From Hermatobates lingyangjiaoensis (taxonomy: Eukaryota; Arthropoda; Insecta; Hemiptera; Hermatobatidae), in assembly GCA_026182355.1 (NCBI GenBank), contig JAPFBL010000084.1, positions 12,322,001 through 12,386,000 of the forward strand: a stretch of 64,000 bases of DNA, in the 5' to 3' direction. The translations under genes were made by a program, and so were the position numbers. Every line of letters starts with the position of its first letter. Position 1 is the first letter of the stretch. Positions 9,361 through 22,819 of the stretch are shown in pieces. The notes beneath the pieces are model-generated. The model made no database searches, was not told the DNA's origin, and was given only the letters and a program-made list of their open reading frames with translations.

Positions 9361-10679
9361 ATTTTTCTGATTTCTTACTGTGGTTTAGACGTTGGAGAAT
9401 ACAGATGTGTTAAAATAAATGAAGATTAGTAAAGAGATTGATAATACGTGTACGTCAATCACGTTTTTAAATGAGTAGTGTTTCACAAACTTTTTTCCTT
9501 AAGGCGCACCTATGAAGTAACCAAAGCTTTGGGATGCATCACTGATTTTAATATAGAGAATTTAGTCCTGAAATTTGAGAATAGAAAAATGATAGGAAAT
9601 TAAAAGGAGTATTTTTTTTAAGAGAGAGAGAGAGTGTGAGAAGAGTCAGTAACAAATTATTTAAAACCCCAAGGAAAGGAAAAGAGAAAGCATTATCCAT
9701 TTCCGCTTAAAGTTTAAAAATATTTACCTTCCAATTCAAAATATCAAGTGGTAGAGACTTGACTCAGACTTGAAAACCACATAACTAGTGTTTCTAAAAT
9801 AATTGAAATTGATGCAAATTTTTAAAATATAAACCTGTTTTATAAATTTAATATTCCGTTATCTTGGGGTGCACCTAGCTATCTTCAAGGCGCACTGTTT
9901 GAGAAGCGCTAGTCTATAGCATAGAATCATTAAAATAAGTCTAAAATTTAATTAATTGTCAATGAGTTCATAATATGTTTACTTGTAGTAAAGTTGGGGA
10001 GTTGACTCAAGATTTTTTTAGTTTCCAATGACGGGGGCTGGTAAAGACATTTAAGGAGAACTAATTTTGCTGCTAGATCTCTATTCGCTCTTGAACTTCT
10101 ATTCTGCAGTTCAAGAGAAGTAAAACTGGAAAATTTTGTCTTTGTTTATTTTTGGCCATAAGAAAACTTGGTATTATTCTTTAAATTGGCTTTCAGGACA
10201 TTCCTTCGTACTCTTTTCAACCAAATGCTTGTTACATTAGAATTAGTGAAAATTAGAAATTAGTGAATGTTGGAGTAGTGTGAATAGTCGTATGATGATT
10301 GTGACTTTTTATAAGAAATTACAACCTCCTAATGTCTCAAGGACTAAAGTTATTTGAATGCTTCAATATTTATAAAACATATTTTGTTTTTATGTCTAAA
10401 TGTAAATTAACCAAGTTTACTAAGTTATTCTTCTCAAATGTACCTCCTGTCAGCAACACATAAACTACTTTACACCAAATCATTAGCAATGCTCTTTCGA
10501 TCAAGCAAATATAACTCTAAAGATGATGTTACATGAATGAAAATGTGAATATCATTTTTAGTTTCTTACTGTGGTTTAGATATGGAGACGCACATGTATA
10601 AAGTTTATAAAAGTGGACTAAATAAACTGACACAATTGATTAACATAATTAGTTTCAAATTTTCGGCTTAATTATCATC

Positions 10680-10870
10680 GGGAGGAAGAGAAGAGAGAAG
10701 GAAATCCGCGTTAGCAGAAAGACGGTGTCATGATCTACTCTTCATGATTGCTATAGGCAACATTTTCTACGACAAATAAAGGTATGAGTGGGACTCTTCG
10801 GTACGAGTCCCCGGGAAGGCACGCGGATATATTCTCACGGCTTTTAGCTTACCTGGTCTGAATATTAAAG
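10680..10870. promoter_or_regulatory. GC-richer non-repetitive island (possible conserved non-coding element)
   Basis: About 190 bases of mixed composition in AT-rich DNA, starting with a GGAGGAAGAGAAGAGAGAAGG purine tract and including GGGACTCTTCGGTACGAGTCCC, an imperfect inverted repeat. There are no ORFs and no match to repeats in the window. A regulatory role is inferred from composition only. Confidence 0.2.
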
Positions 10871-11359
10871 TCATTCTTTTATGTATTATTTTTTATTTAA
10901 TTTATTTTTTACATTTTCACATTTTTTATTTATTATTTCATTTCAGTACATTTTTTTTATTTTCTTAATTAGATCATTTTACTGAAATAAGTTTTAAGTT
11001 TGTGTTTGCCTTTTTTCTTAGAGAAGAGAGAGAAGCAACTCATACAAGGAACATTACAAACTTATCAATATTTCAGAAGGGACGGTTTATTAAATATTAT
11101 TAATATTCTGTATATTACTTATAATACGTAAGTACATTGCTAATTAATTCTATGTATACTGAAATTTAGGTTGGTAATATGAGAGGCTGGATCAAATTCT
11201 TGCCTCAGAATTCTCCGATACCAGGCACCAAATATTTGCACTTCGTTGCTTCAGCATCAATAGGTTTAATAGATACGGTACTTGATAAATGTTGCGAGTA
11301 TGACCAATTCAATTATAGGAAACTGTTAAAATTAAAAGTGGCTCAATAGGAAGATTCCA

Positions 11360-11560
11360 AGAATGAAATGGTGAGTGAATTAGGAGGGAGCTATTAGACG
11401 GGTGGGTGCGAAGTGAGGTCTATTCGAGGTCCCACATTCACCGTCAAGTCAGCTAGCTGTATCAACCCCAGCAATATTGCTTTTACAACTCTGCATTCCA
11501 CCAGTTCATTCCACTCATTTTCATCTCTGCCCCACCCTTATTTCATTTTTTCACACCAGG
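11360..11560. promoter_or_regulatory. GC-richer non-repetitive island (possible conserved non-coding element)
   Basis: Mixed-composition stretch with TCAGCTAGCTG and several GTCAAG/CTTGAC-like words. It has no coding potential and does not match any repeat family found here. The functional reading is speculative. Confidence 0.2.
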
Positions 11561-12251
11561 ATTTTTAAACATTCAACAATTCATTTTTATTATTTTAACC
11601 CAAGTCTGTAGAAACGAATTGTGCAGCTGTAGGGTCAGAGTGTTTTTAAAAATTACCATGTAAAATCATTATACATTGTCATCAGCAAAAGAAATTAAAT
11701 AACTAATTTCTTTAAAATGTTAAATATTTTAGGCTACATTCAAACATGTTATTTACATTAATAAAGTGACTAGGAAATGGGAAGAGATTTTACCCAATTT
11801 CAATTTTTAACATAACAGTTACATTTGTTAAGTAACAAGTCCTAAAGCATTAAAGAAAATAATATTGAAATGTTAGGAATCAAATTCTTATGGAACAATG
11901 CAACTGGACTCGTATAAAGAATGGAAAAATTTAATTAAAACAATACCGTTGAGGAACTGAAAACCTATCTACTTATAACAATAAAGTTGAACCTTGAGTA
12001 TTTATATAAATAGAAACCAAGTTTTGATTATCATGATAAATATATAAAACTTTTGGGAGAGTTCACTTGATTACTCTCTACCCCAAAGATTAGAAGATGT
12101 TTAGAAATATATTTATATGTGCATTTTAACTAAAAGAGCTAATTTAGGCTGTTTAAGGTCATATCATATATTAACAACCACTTTAAAAGGACAGCTAAAA
12201 AATAATTCTTTGCACCAATAAAAAAAAAAACATTTTGTAGGATACATCAAC

Positions 12252-12353
12252 GTCTAAACCACAGAAGAAATAAGAAAAAAGATCCTGACAAAGACCGCTT
12301 GTTTTGGTTAAAAGATCTTAATCCTTTTGCTAAAATCTTACTCTGGTTTAGAT
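12252..12353 (+). repeat. Palindromic unit around a family A hammerhead relic
   Basis: The outer 30 bases on the left are the reverse complement of the 3' flank on the right (TCTAAACCACAG versus CTCTGGTTTAGA), centred near 12302. The same inverted flank arrangement is seen at full size at 52742-52926. Confidence 0.55.
12281..12323 (+). ncRNA. Hammerhead-like motif, family A (inactive relic)
   Basis: The layout of family A is clear, including the AGATCT helix III. G8 is replaced by A (CUGACAA) and G12 by A, and stem I is reduced (GAUC/AAUC). Changes at these core bases should abolish cleavage. Confidence 0.5.
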
Positions 12354-13436
12354 GTGACTTTCAATTCACATGTGTATTATGAAATCTTGTTACCGTAGGA
12401 CACATATTGATGACTTTTGTACAGTGGAACTAACAATATTAAGTTGTAATATTATTATGTAATATGCACTGATAAATCAGATGGATACTATAAACATGAA
12501 ATTCTTTTCACTGCTTTTAACAAATCGTAGGTTGTAAGTGACTATACGAGTTTGAGAAATACTTGTACTAATGGCTTATTTCAAATACAATTCTATTTAG
12601 CTATAGTTTCATGAACTATAATAATGAAGGACTGGTACAGTACTCTCTCTTCAGACTGCTATCAGTGGACTGAATAACATGTAAGAGAAGTTCTGTAGTT
12701 GTCAGACAGTACTATGTTGTATTTACTCAGACTTGGATACTATAGACCAAGTGTTCTCATAAACACTTTTTCTTTAATCTTCAAGCTTGTAATGAAAGTC
12801 ATTTCTGGCCACAATCAACTGAACCTTAATATAATTGTCGTAATAGAAATAGTTGTATGGATTCATTTTATGAATATGATTTTCATTGGTAAATTAATTT
12901 CTTATTAATCGGTCAAGAAATGGCAAATTTTTATCTTGTCATAACCTTTACATTGGTGAAAAATGATGGCTTTACCAATCGTTGGATACAGCTGAGGATT
13001 TTGTGTTCGATACGTTTATTTCTTTATGAGTATTTTGTAAAAATACCAAAATAAAGCGAAATGTATTTTTTAAGAAAAATTTCTAACAATTTTTTAATTC
13101 TTTCCCACTTTCTGTATTTTTTTTTAAAATACTCTCGATAAAAAAAATGTAACTATAATAACTAGATAATTAGTTAGGTTCTGTTTTATTTTTTTATATG
13201 TTCTTTTGTAAAAGAATCGTTTATTTATGTAAATGTTGAGTTCTCTGGAATCAGAACATACCTTTACTCTAGCTGTTACTTGAACAAACCTTTCAGTGAT
13301 AATAATAATGAAGTTTTAAATAATGTTAAACAGTTATGGAGTTGATAAATATTGTATGATGACTCAAGTTGCTTAGGCAAAATTAATTGTGCAGATGGAA
13401 ATTCCATTGGGTAGGCTGAGTGTGAGTATAATCCAC

Positions 13437-13490
13437 ATGCGGCATGTCATGACCTGCGGCATGTCATGACCTGCGGCATCCACATGACCT
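13437..13490. repeat. Short tandem repeat, 17-bp unit
   Basis: CTGCGGCATGTCATGAC is repeated about 2.7 times. The unit contains the palindrome GTCATGAC. Confidence 0.7.
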
Positions 13491-13589
13491 AGCTGTCATT
13501 TACACTCCGGATGTAAACTGAAATAGTGAAATAGTAGAAATACTAGAAATAGTGAATGTTACAAATGAAATTATTTACTTCTCTAAGAT

Positions 13590-13690
13590 GTCTTGTCTAC
13601 TGGGAGCGTGCTTGTTGTTAGTACTGAGGATTCGGGGTCAAATCTAGGTCATGACCCTTGATTTCCATACGGGAGATAGAAGTTCTTGTA
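13590..13690 (+). repeat. Possible tRNA-derived SINE fragment
   Basis: The stretch GAGCGTGCTTGTTGTTAGTA followed by GGATTCGGGGTCAAATC resembles the A- and B-box region of tRNA-derived SINEs, with several mismatches to the B-box consensus. No tail or target duplication was seen. Confidence 0.25.
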
Positions 13691-14439
13691 CATGTTGTCC
13701 GTCGGATAGCATGTAAAGTCGTCTGTCACAAGCCTGTCTTATGCCAGTTTCACCTTGAATATCTTGACAATAATAAACTTAATGTATAGCAAATTAAAGA
13801 GTCCCTGCTTTAAAATCAACCCGAGAATGTTGCTCTCTCTTAGTGAAATTGGAATCCAAATAACAAATTAGGCTAAATATCTTCTGCAACATCACTAAGA
13901 AAATGTCTATATTGGGTGCATTTGAATCTAACTAACTACCTCGCGTTATACCGTTAGATGAAATGGATAGCTGGTTGAACCACATTAGTCGAAATTCTGT
14001 GGTGGAATGCACATTTAGATGGATGTTTTAATTCTACCCACGACTTAAAAGATAATGGCAATCAATCTCAGTTTAAAAATCACGTTAAAGCTTTTTCTAT
14101 TTTATAGGTAGGAATGGTTTGTAAATCGCGTAACCATTTAGCATGATATTTCTGTATTCACATCAGCTATTTGCATTTAAACACATGATTTGGGAATACT
14201 GTGACGTATTTTATCCTTGCATACCACTGGTCTTCAGTGAACATTAAAGACAACAAGAGATGAGTTAGGTCAGATTAAACAAAACAAGGAGCTCTTTCAT
14301 TTAAATAACTCAATATTAACCAGATTTTTTTAAATTGTTATCAACCTCAAAAGTTTTCTAATACATATCTCAAATTCCGATTTTAGTTTGTACGCTGAAT
14401 GTAACTTATTTGTTGGTACCAATGTTATATTAGAAAGTT

Positions 14440-14650
14440 AAAGGGAGCTGTAGAATCAAGGACAGAGAGTTGGCTATGGATTGTTGCTAATTAGAGGCCT
14501 GGTGTTAATTATTAGCGCTGCTGTTCTGCTTGAGAGACGAAACATTTACATCACGCTAGGGCGCAATAAGGGCTCTTCTAATATCCATTAAAACCAAATC
14601 AATTGTCATTACCAGACAGAGCAGACGTTTAGTCAGATGGTTCTGATTAA
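14440..14650. promoter_or_regulatory. Mixed-composition island with homeodomain-like sites
   Basis: This non-coding stretch contains CTAATTAG, TTAATTATTAGCGC and CACGCTAGGGCGCAATAAGG in otherwise AT-rich DNA. Such clusters occur in insect enhancers, but here the reading rests on composition and a few short words. Confidence 0.25.
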
Positions 14651-15171
14651 CTATTCTATGTTCGACAACTTCTGGTATAATGAAACTGTTTGTTGAAAAT
14701 ATTAGTTAATAATTAATGCTCATAATGCAAACCACTGATGCATTTTCTATAAACGACCTTTTATTTTAACGTTACAGCCACTTGATCTGCTTAGTAACTC
14801 TGGTGTTCCTGAAAAAATAATTACCCTTTCATTTTATCATTGCAAATTGTTTATCCTCAGAATACAACTGCATTTTTTATAGTATTTTCGAACTAATAAT
14901 TTAGTTAAGTACATTTTTACAACAAAAAATAGTTATAATTTTGAATGAAAAATTAATAATATTTTTTTAATTCTTTAAAATTAAGCATTAAGCATGAAAA
15001 ATTTCGTGCCTATATTCAGGTTTATATTATTCGTTTTTGTTAGTATAGGCATATGAATTAATGTCTATTAGAATCATACTTCTGTAAGGAATACAAATTA
15101 TGACACATAACTAATTATTACATATACACAACTAATTATTACGTATATTTTTTGGCTTCAAACAGAAATTT

Positions 15172-16150
15172 TCCCTTCTCACCCTGTCCAGCATCATAAT
15201 CTACCAGTCATCCTCATCCAGTTCACCACCTCACTGCTGACTGTCGTAAGTGTCAATCCATCTCGCCTTAGGTTTCCCTTTCTTTGTTCTCCGGGTCTTC
15301 TCGAACCTCATAATTTATTTAGGATATTGACTTCTTTAGAAATGACCTGTCCATCTCAGTCTCTTAATTCTATGAACTTTACTATTGAAATAGTAAATAG
15401 TAATTATATATTTATTAATATAATTTATTTAGCAGATACTAGCAATGCCATATATTGAGTCTAAATGTATATAATATTATTGTCAAAAGTAGTACAACAT
15501 GTAATACCTTGTGTGGAGCATGTTTTAATGAAGAATTTAAAAAAGAAAAACTATTGGAATACCTTTGAAATGGATGTCCTTATCCTTATTAAGCTTTTTC
15601 CTATATTTTCCGTATTCGTTAATCAGTCCTTAGATTTGTTGTATTATTTTTTTCAAACACTGAAAGCTTGTAGTAGTAAGTTTTTTTGGGTACTCAAGCA
15701 TTCATAACCACTTTTATGAAGGTTTTTTATACTTATGTTTCCTCGAACAATGTGCTTCATCTAAGTGTGCATTTAATCAGTAGTACTCATGTTAACAGAC
15801 ATGTTAACTTGAGAGATGTTTTCCAGTTCAATATTTACCCCCAGGTATATTTTACTCTTTTATCTTTTTCTTATTTATAGCCGTCCATATGTTCATTATG
15901 GCTACTGTTCGTAGACATGAACTTGGTTTTACTTTCATCAATCGATACTCCCATCGCTTGGTAGATGTCTCAAGAGCTATAAATTCTTCGCTATCCCGTT
16001 TTCCGTTGTAATCATAATGTAGATATTATCACCATAAGCCAGTTCGTGAGTTTCTTCATTAATAATATGGCCTCTCTGAAAGGCAGCATCACGAATCACC
16101 TTCTCAAGAGCCGTGAAAAAGTAAACATGCCAGGCAATCTTATTTGAAGC
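15172..16150 (-). pseudogene. Degenerate LINE reverse transcriptase
   Basis: On the minus strand, 16130-15880 reads as the central RT region: TALEKVIRDAAFQRGHII, then LAYGDN in place of the catalytic YADD, an in-frame stop, and SIDESKTKFMS. After about 500 AT-rich bases that look inserted, 15370-15172 resumes with RLRWTGHF, then KKGKPKARWID, the C-terminal region of endonuclease-RT type LINE proteins. Stops, frameshifts and loss of two catalytic residues show it is long dead. The clade cannot be assigned with confidence. Confidence 0.65.
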
Positions 16151-19100
16151 TGTGTATTTTGTTGATGTGTTCTGGACAGTAATATTACAACACTACAAGC
16201 CATCTGGATACCAACATAGACACTTTCACAAACCGATTAATTTTGCGCGGTATGTTAAGTTCTTTCATGAATTTTTTCTACTTAAAACTGTGCCATATGC
16301 GGCTTAAATATCTGTGAATAAGTGGTAAATGACCATCCCGTACTTCTGTGCATTTTTTTTTATTTACTTAATAATGAATAACTGGTAAGTCCTGGGTCTG
16401 TGTTTGGTGAACCCTCACTGCCAACTTTTTACTCTTTCTTCAACGTAAAGAATCAGTCTGCTGAAAATGCGCCATGAGGTTAGGTGCCCAAAGTGGTGAC
16501 TACTTCAAAATGTGTATCGTAGTTTTAATGAATTTAATAAACTTGATAAAATTGGTAATATTATAATTTTTTTTGTAAAATTAATTTATTTTGGTATTGT
16601 ATAATCTTTTTTGAGTTTAAAGGTGTTGATATTATATAACCTATTAATTACAATTTTGAAAGAATATTAGACCCTTTGAAAGTGTTGTGCCATTCAATAA
16701 ACTGAAAGTCTATTAAAATGAAACTAGTATATTTCTACTTACATATGTTAACGAAAATCAGCTTCTTCTAATGAAGAAAGAAGATGAACACGTGCACGTA
16801 TTGACTAATTTTTCTTAACTTTATATTTTCCTTCTTAAACATTTGAAGTGTGTAAATTTTCAGTACGTTACAGAAGAATTAGGAATAATAAGAAGTGAAG
16901 AGGGAGATTAGAGGGTAGAAGGTGGTTTTCAGTCAGTCCACTCTACCCAATTACAGGGTCAAAATGAAAGTCAGGGACAGGCATGGGGGGTCACGTGCTG
17001 CAGGTCTGCCGCTCACGACAGGCCATCACTCCGCAACACGCTCTCCTACCCTTTATCAAATTAATTATACGTCCTCTTTGCACTGTTGCATCAATTAGTT
17101 TCCATGTCAAATAAGGAAAGAAGATTTTTTTTACAATATCCAAAAAAATACCATATTTTTGGGAAATGTATTTGATTTACCGAAGAATAATATCTCCTAA
17201 TTAATATGCTTTACTTATATTAATTATAAATCAATGCAAACCTATTGTTTACTACTTACGAAAAATACAATTTAAAATGAAAAGGGAAAATGACACTTCC
17301 TGTTTTGGTTTCAAAGTATAATTGGTTTCAATACCAACGTTTCATTAATGTCTCTTTCTCTAATATCTCTTTCTATCTAAGTAAGCCACATGCTTACAGT
17401 TTTGACAATGAATAAAATTCATTGATAATGTGGCATCAAAAATTATCTTTTTTTTTTGTACTTGAAGGCATTCTGTCAATCAAGCAGTTCTCAAGAAACT
17501 TGATACTTTATTTTAAAAGTGAAGTGTTTTTTTTTTATAAAAACAGAATGGCTTGTGGCTCGTTACAAAGATTGATACAAAAATAAAGAACCTAGAAATA
17601 AAATTCGGTAGTTCAAAGTTAACAAACATCTGGGAACACAAAACCTAGATCTGTGTTCCCAACACTTTTTTAGAGAAGATATCCTTAACTTATACTTCAT
17701 ATTCTGTGGCAAAAGAAACATGTGTTTTAGTCAAATAAATTCACAAATAGTCAATTGAAGTTATTATAAATTTACTGATTACTCCTAAACAGATAAATAC
17801 TATACATATGTACGATACAGATAAATCCTAAACAGATAAATTACTCCTAAACAGAGTGACAATTTGTCTATTAAACGATGTATGTGCAAATCCTTAAGAG
17901 ATCGTTTCATGATAAAGGCTTTAGGGAAACAGAGCGAGTCCCTCAGTAAACGGAGCGTAATGGTAAATAACAAAATTTCTGAAGTACTCATAGGCAAACA
18001 AATGTTTGGATGTTTTGGGCGTAATCAGGTGACAATTACAAAGTTACACCGTTACATTGTATAGAAATCCAAACTAGTTACTGAAGTGCTGTCACCCCTT
18101 GTGCTACGACGGTGCATATTTGCAAACCACATTGTGAACTGATTGTTGTTAGAATTTCTACATTTTAATGAAGACTACTCCAAATGATTGGACAAATGCA
18201 AACTATACTAGAGTTTTAAGATACAGGATGGCAACTAAGTTTCATGGTACTTGCCCAGGCTAAAAAAGTATTTCTCACTAGTTCACCGATATTCCAAAAA
18301 TGAATAACAGGTAATGATAATTATAGAGTTTTAATACTTTAACCACCACATCGAGTAAAAATTATTGACAATTCATTTCAACCTGCTTAACTGCCAATAT
18401 TGCAGTCAAATTATGATGAAGAGTAACAAATTTGCTACGGTCTTTTTTCTGATATATTCATTTTTATGACTATTCATTATTTATTCAAATTTTATAAAGA
18501 GATAGAATCAATGAGATTTGAAAAAAAATTACTTCCTCATTTTAAAATTTGTTCTTAATAAAGTTTATGTACAAGATTATATTAATAAAAGAAAATTAGA
18601 AAAATTGAAAAATGAAGCTAAGATTCGTGGGCAATATTTTTCAAAATAATAAAACAAGTGGATATTATTTATACTAGTACATATGTACAAAATTTTTCAC
18701 AAAGCAATTAGTGAAAGAATTCTATGTTTTTGAGATCAAATTAATGAAAACCAAGGCCGTCATAAACAGCAATGATATTATAAATAAAAAAATGCATCAA
18801 CAATTAAGTGTGAATCACATTATCTAATGTATGAATGAAGGAGATGACCTATGACAACAACACAATTTTTCAATTTGTTCAGATTCAAGTAAAAGATTTA
18901 AATATTTTCAAGAATAAACTTCCTATAAAAGTAGGTTGTTGCAGAAGACACCGTATTAAATTTTTAAATTTTAAAAGTTTTTAATATATAGATATTATTG
19001 AGCAGCTCTATTTTGTTATTATAAATTTACAAATGTATCATTACCAAATTTAAATAAAAAATGTTTGATTAGAAAATGTTATATTATTTTATAGTTGCAT

Positions 19101-19330
19101 GGCAAAAAGTAATTAAATACTGTCAAAACCAATTAATTACTTAAACAGCAGGTTGACTTAAATGTTGAGCCACGGAGAATTGGGTACGATTCCTTCATCT
19201 GTTGTTTAGATATTGCATTGTTAATATCAAGTGGCCTTCATAAACATAGTATAGTTAAAATAGTTAATATAAAAAAACTTTGCAGTTTAGTTTTCCAGTT
19301 TTTATATCATATGATTGTTTAAAAAAAAAA
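16151..19330. other. AT-rich DNA, no genes seen
   Basis: No supported genes. One GC-richer island at about 16880-17060 is listed separately. A short 17-base repeat (CCTAAACAGATAAAT-like) recurs at 17787-17850. Confidence 0.5.
16880..17060. promoter_or_regulatory. GC-richer non-repetitive island
   Basis: About 180 bases with GGGGGGTCACGTGCTGCAGG, which contains an E-box (CACGTG), and CCGCTCACGACAGG. It is non-coding and matches no repeat found here. A regulatory role is inferred only. Confidence 0.22.
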
Positions 19331-21345
19331 ATCTGGAGTAGACTACACTCAACTTTACTATAAGTAAACCTAATATCAAACTCTTGGGTGTATAATATAC
19401 AACGTTCCATTTAAGCATAATGCAAACATCTAAATGGGAGATGTTTATTAGTCTTTTATTCCTGAAGTAGTACAGATAGTGATTGATCGATTTATTAATA
19501 TATAGGCTTATTTTGGTACATCACACAGCTGATAGAAATAATCTCATTAATATAATTACACCAGTAATAACATTTTTGAAAAGCCAAAGTAAAAATTTCG
19601 TGATATGAAAAATCTCCTACGGAGGAAGTTGCTTTTGTTCAAATAGCCAGTCGATTTCTTACATCGTTTACTTGACCTCCTTCAACATTGAATATTTAAG
19701 TCAATTTTCAAATTAAAAATAGGAAAATACTCTTATTTTCTCTGAAAAACATCATAAACATTGAAGAAAAAATGTCGTTTCAAGATAATTTATAATTATG
19801 GGTGTACAACAATTACATTTATTAATCTTCAAACGAAAGAGTCCAATTTTGAATTATCTTTTACATTTTTGGTCTTTTATAGAATTATAATACTGGGAAT
19901 TTCATGGCTTCTTAGTATAAAACAAAACCATTTTCCTTCCACTTTATCAAAAATCAGTTATACCAATTTTTTCTGAGCAAGTGTTATCTTTTTCCTGCCT
20001 GCTGTACTGTGTTATAAGCTTGCTATGAATGTATATTGAGAATAAATATATTAGTAATTAGCCAGTTTACATACTCAACTCAAAGTCGAAGCCAGATATT
20101 CAATATAATTTAAATCTTATATAGTTGGGAACTTCTCATTTTTGAAAATAGTAAATATGAACTATCAGACTAGAATAGTGAAAAAACTGGATATTTCTCA
20201 ACAAACATAAATCCTCTTTCTTGAGGAAAGAGTCCATTCGTCACATTTCAATAACATGGAAAGATACTACAATTCACAAAGATAAAGTAACTGATATTAA
20301 GTTTTGCACAGAAGTGCAGTATACAGATTTATTACAGCATTTTATGAGACAAATCCATCATGCCATGGAAGACAAAAGTGATTTATTAATGTTTATTGGT
20401 TGTAATTTTTTACTTCAAAAATTTTTTCTTCTTATATCTCGTATAAGTCAATAAATTATTTAAAGTTTTCCTTTTGTAAATATCAATTTTATCTCAGTGG
20501 ATTTCCTCAAAAAATTTCTAAGTCAATGTAAACATTGTAAAAAAATATCAAAAATTCGACAAGAATAGCAGGTGATCCCTTAGTCCAGGATAAACATACA
20601 GTTTTTATAGCTTTTCTCTGTGATTGAAATTTCATGAATATTTTTTTATAACTTACTAATTTTTTTATTAATTTTTGTTCAAATTTTCATGAGTTTTTAA
20701 TGAGCCGTTTAGCGTCAAAAAAAATGTTCTGAAAACAGAAATCGTACTGTAACGCCCCTTTAAAGAATGTAATTTTAAAAAAAAATTAGTTCAGCTCATT
20801 CTACACATGATTTTCTATCTTTAGGCATAGTTTTATTTTGACCTGTCAAACGGTATGGCTTGTATGTCTCTCACAAGCTTTGAGATTGAATTAGAAGTCA
20901 AAATTTTCACATTTTATTAAAAAAAAAATATTTTCCATTGCTTTAAAATTTTGTATTTATTTTTTGTTTGTTGCGCTTGTAACCTCAAAGATAATGCTGC
21001 CAACATTTCAAAACTCTAGAGTTAGGAGTTTGTGAGAAAAAAATGTTTTCTAAAAAATTTTCTGGCAAAAAAAGTGGTTTTCCCGTCATGCATAATTCTT
21101 CCCAAACAATAGGGATCTTCTTCCCTATGGGGCCCATTTTTGTGTAAAATATCAACTTGATCCATCAAAGATTCTGGACCGTAGCGTGGTAACAAGCAAT
21201 GCTAACACACTCACCCACCCATACACACACAGACATCATCAAAAAAACTTCATAAAACGACTTTTGGGGCTTCAAAACATGTAATTCCGTCAAAATCTCG
21301 AGATCGATTTTTTTCACGATCACTATACTTTACTTATAGTAAAGT
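19331..21345 (+). mobile_element. TIR element 'T', copy 1 (longest)
   Basis: The left end reads ATCTGGAGTAGACTACACTC followed by AACTTTACTATAAGTAA; the right end is TTACTTATAGTAAAGT preceded by CACGATCACTATAC. The short terminal inversion ACTTTACTATAAGTAA defines the family. A hallmark near the right end is GGACCGTAGCGTGGTAACAA followed by a CA-rich tract. The body is non-coding apart from short ORFs with no recognisable product. The superfamily is undetermined. Related copies: 37794-39425, 42258-45631, 34211-35095, 41531-42245, 46596-46975, 50495-51260 and 54254-55030. Confidence 0.7.
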
Positions 21346-21779
21346 AAAAACAATAGGCTTCACTTTCCTTTTATTAAACTAGTTCAGCGTAACTATGATG
21401 AAACTATTATGAAAATTGTTTATAATTAATTAATACTTTATGAAATATTGAAAAATGCATGTTAACTTTACATGAAATTGTTTCAATTACAGTAAATAAT
21501 CCAAAATGAGTTATGAATTAGAATAAATTTAAAACTTTTACATTACAATATTTAACCTAGTTCCAGGACAATAATAATAAAATTGTAACAGTACACGAAG
21601 GACAAACGTTAATGCCATGATTATTAATACTAATTTTATTCGTTTGTTTTCAAGAATGGTTTGCCTATAGGCTTATAAGAAGCCTAGTGTGACTTAATGT
21701 AACTTCAATAAGCTCTCTTAGAAGTTTTCCCTGTCAATTATTACATAAAAGAAAGAAAACTTATGAATTGTGAAGTGTG

Positions 21780-21960
21780 TTTTGAAAGTAAAAGTGTGCG
21801 TGGATAGAGTCGCATTGAGGGCTTCTTGAATGAGGGCAATCACTGTAGGGGTTAGACATTGGATTGAAGGGCTTCAGGCTGCTGTGCTGGCGGAGGGTGG
21901 GTCGCTGCGCTCACTCGCATATCTGTTCTAGACACTTGTGTCCACCCTCCAACTTCATAG
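21780..21960. promoter_or_regulatory. GC-richer non-repetitive island
   Basis: Mixed-composition stretch with GGCTGCTGTGCTGGCGGAGG and a following GTCGCTGCGCTCACTCG. Only short ORFs are present, and it is not shared with any repeat family here. Confidence 0.2.
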
Positions 21961-22819
21961 TACTTCAACAACAAATCTTCATTGCCACTGTCAACAAGTT
22001 AATGTATATATTACAAATGCAACAACTACATTTATTATTTTCATAGATTTTTTTCGTTAGCTAGTTGTTACCTATGCAACCAATTATTTGTTATTAGACT
22101 TATTATTTAATGAACTATGTTCCTACTCATAGTTCAAGTCTGAAAAGTAGAAAATAGAAATTAAAAAAACAACGTTTTGATTTTATTTGGAGGTAGCAGT
22201 TTTATAATTTCCTGTAAATAATATAATTTCTAGATTAGATTGTAAAAGATAGGTCGGGTCCATATAAAGCCATATTAGGCCCCAGAGTAGCAAACACTAA
22301 ACGCTGTATCAAAAGTAGTAAAACATTATTCAAATTACACCATATAATTTGCGACATATTATAACCGTTTGAGATATTCATAAGATAACTGAAATGAAAA
22401 TGCATTGCATATATATAGATATGCATAAATATAAATAAAGTCGCAAACAAAAAGAGAAAACACGCACAAGAAAACACAAAGATTACTACGAAATTCTACA
22501 TTTTTCAGCATGGAATTTATTTATGTCAACTTTATCGTTTCAACACTGAACTCCTCAAGAAAAAGTATATGTTAAATAGTTTACAAATGTTGTTGACATT
22601 TTAAAAAGCGTTATGTCACTTTTAAACAATAGATTTGTATGCATCTAATATAAATATAAATGTAAATAATATATTTTACATAATAGAAAGTTTGGAGTTT
22701 TTTTTTTTAAATGTTTCGCATTCCCTTAAACAAGTCAATCTGAGAAGTTAAAATTAGTAACATAGGGTGAGTGATGCATCTGTTGGGTTAGCACAACGAT
22801 TTGAGTATGGTATGATAGG

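Larger units (their letters stand above)
9400..12250. other. AT-rich DNA with two GC-richer islands, no genes seen
   Basis: No coding signal. Two islands at about 10680-10870 and 11360-11560 differ in composition and are listed separately. The rest is AT-rich with short purine tracts. Confidence 0.5.
12354..15160. other. AT-rich DNA with a few islands, no genes seen
   Basis: No supported coding sequence. A 17-bp tandem repeat (13437-13490), a possible SINE piece (13590-13690) and one GC-richer island (14440-14650) are listed separately. Confidence 0.5.

Noticed and set aside
18410..18460. TGATGAAGAG near 18413 as a ribozyme core
   Set aside because: Chance match without stems or related copies.
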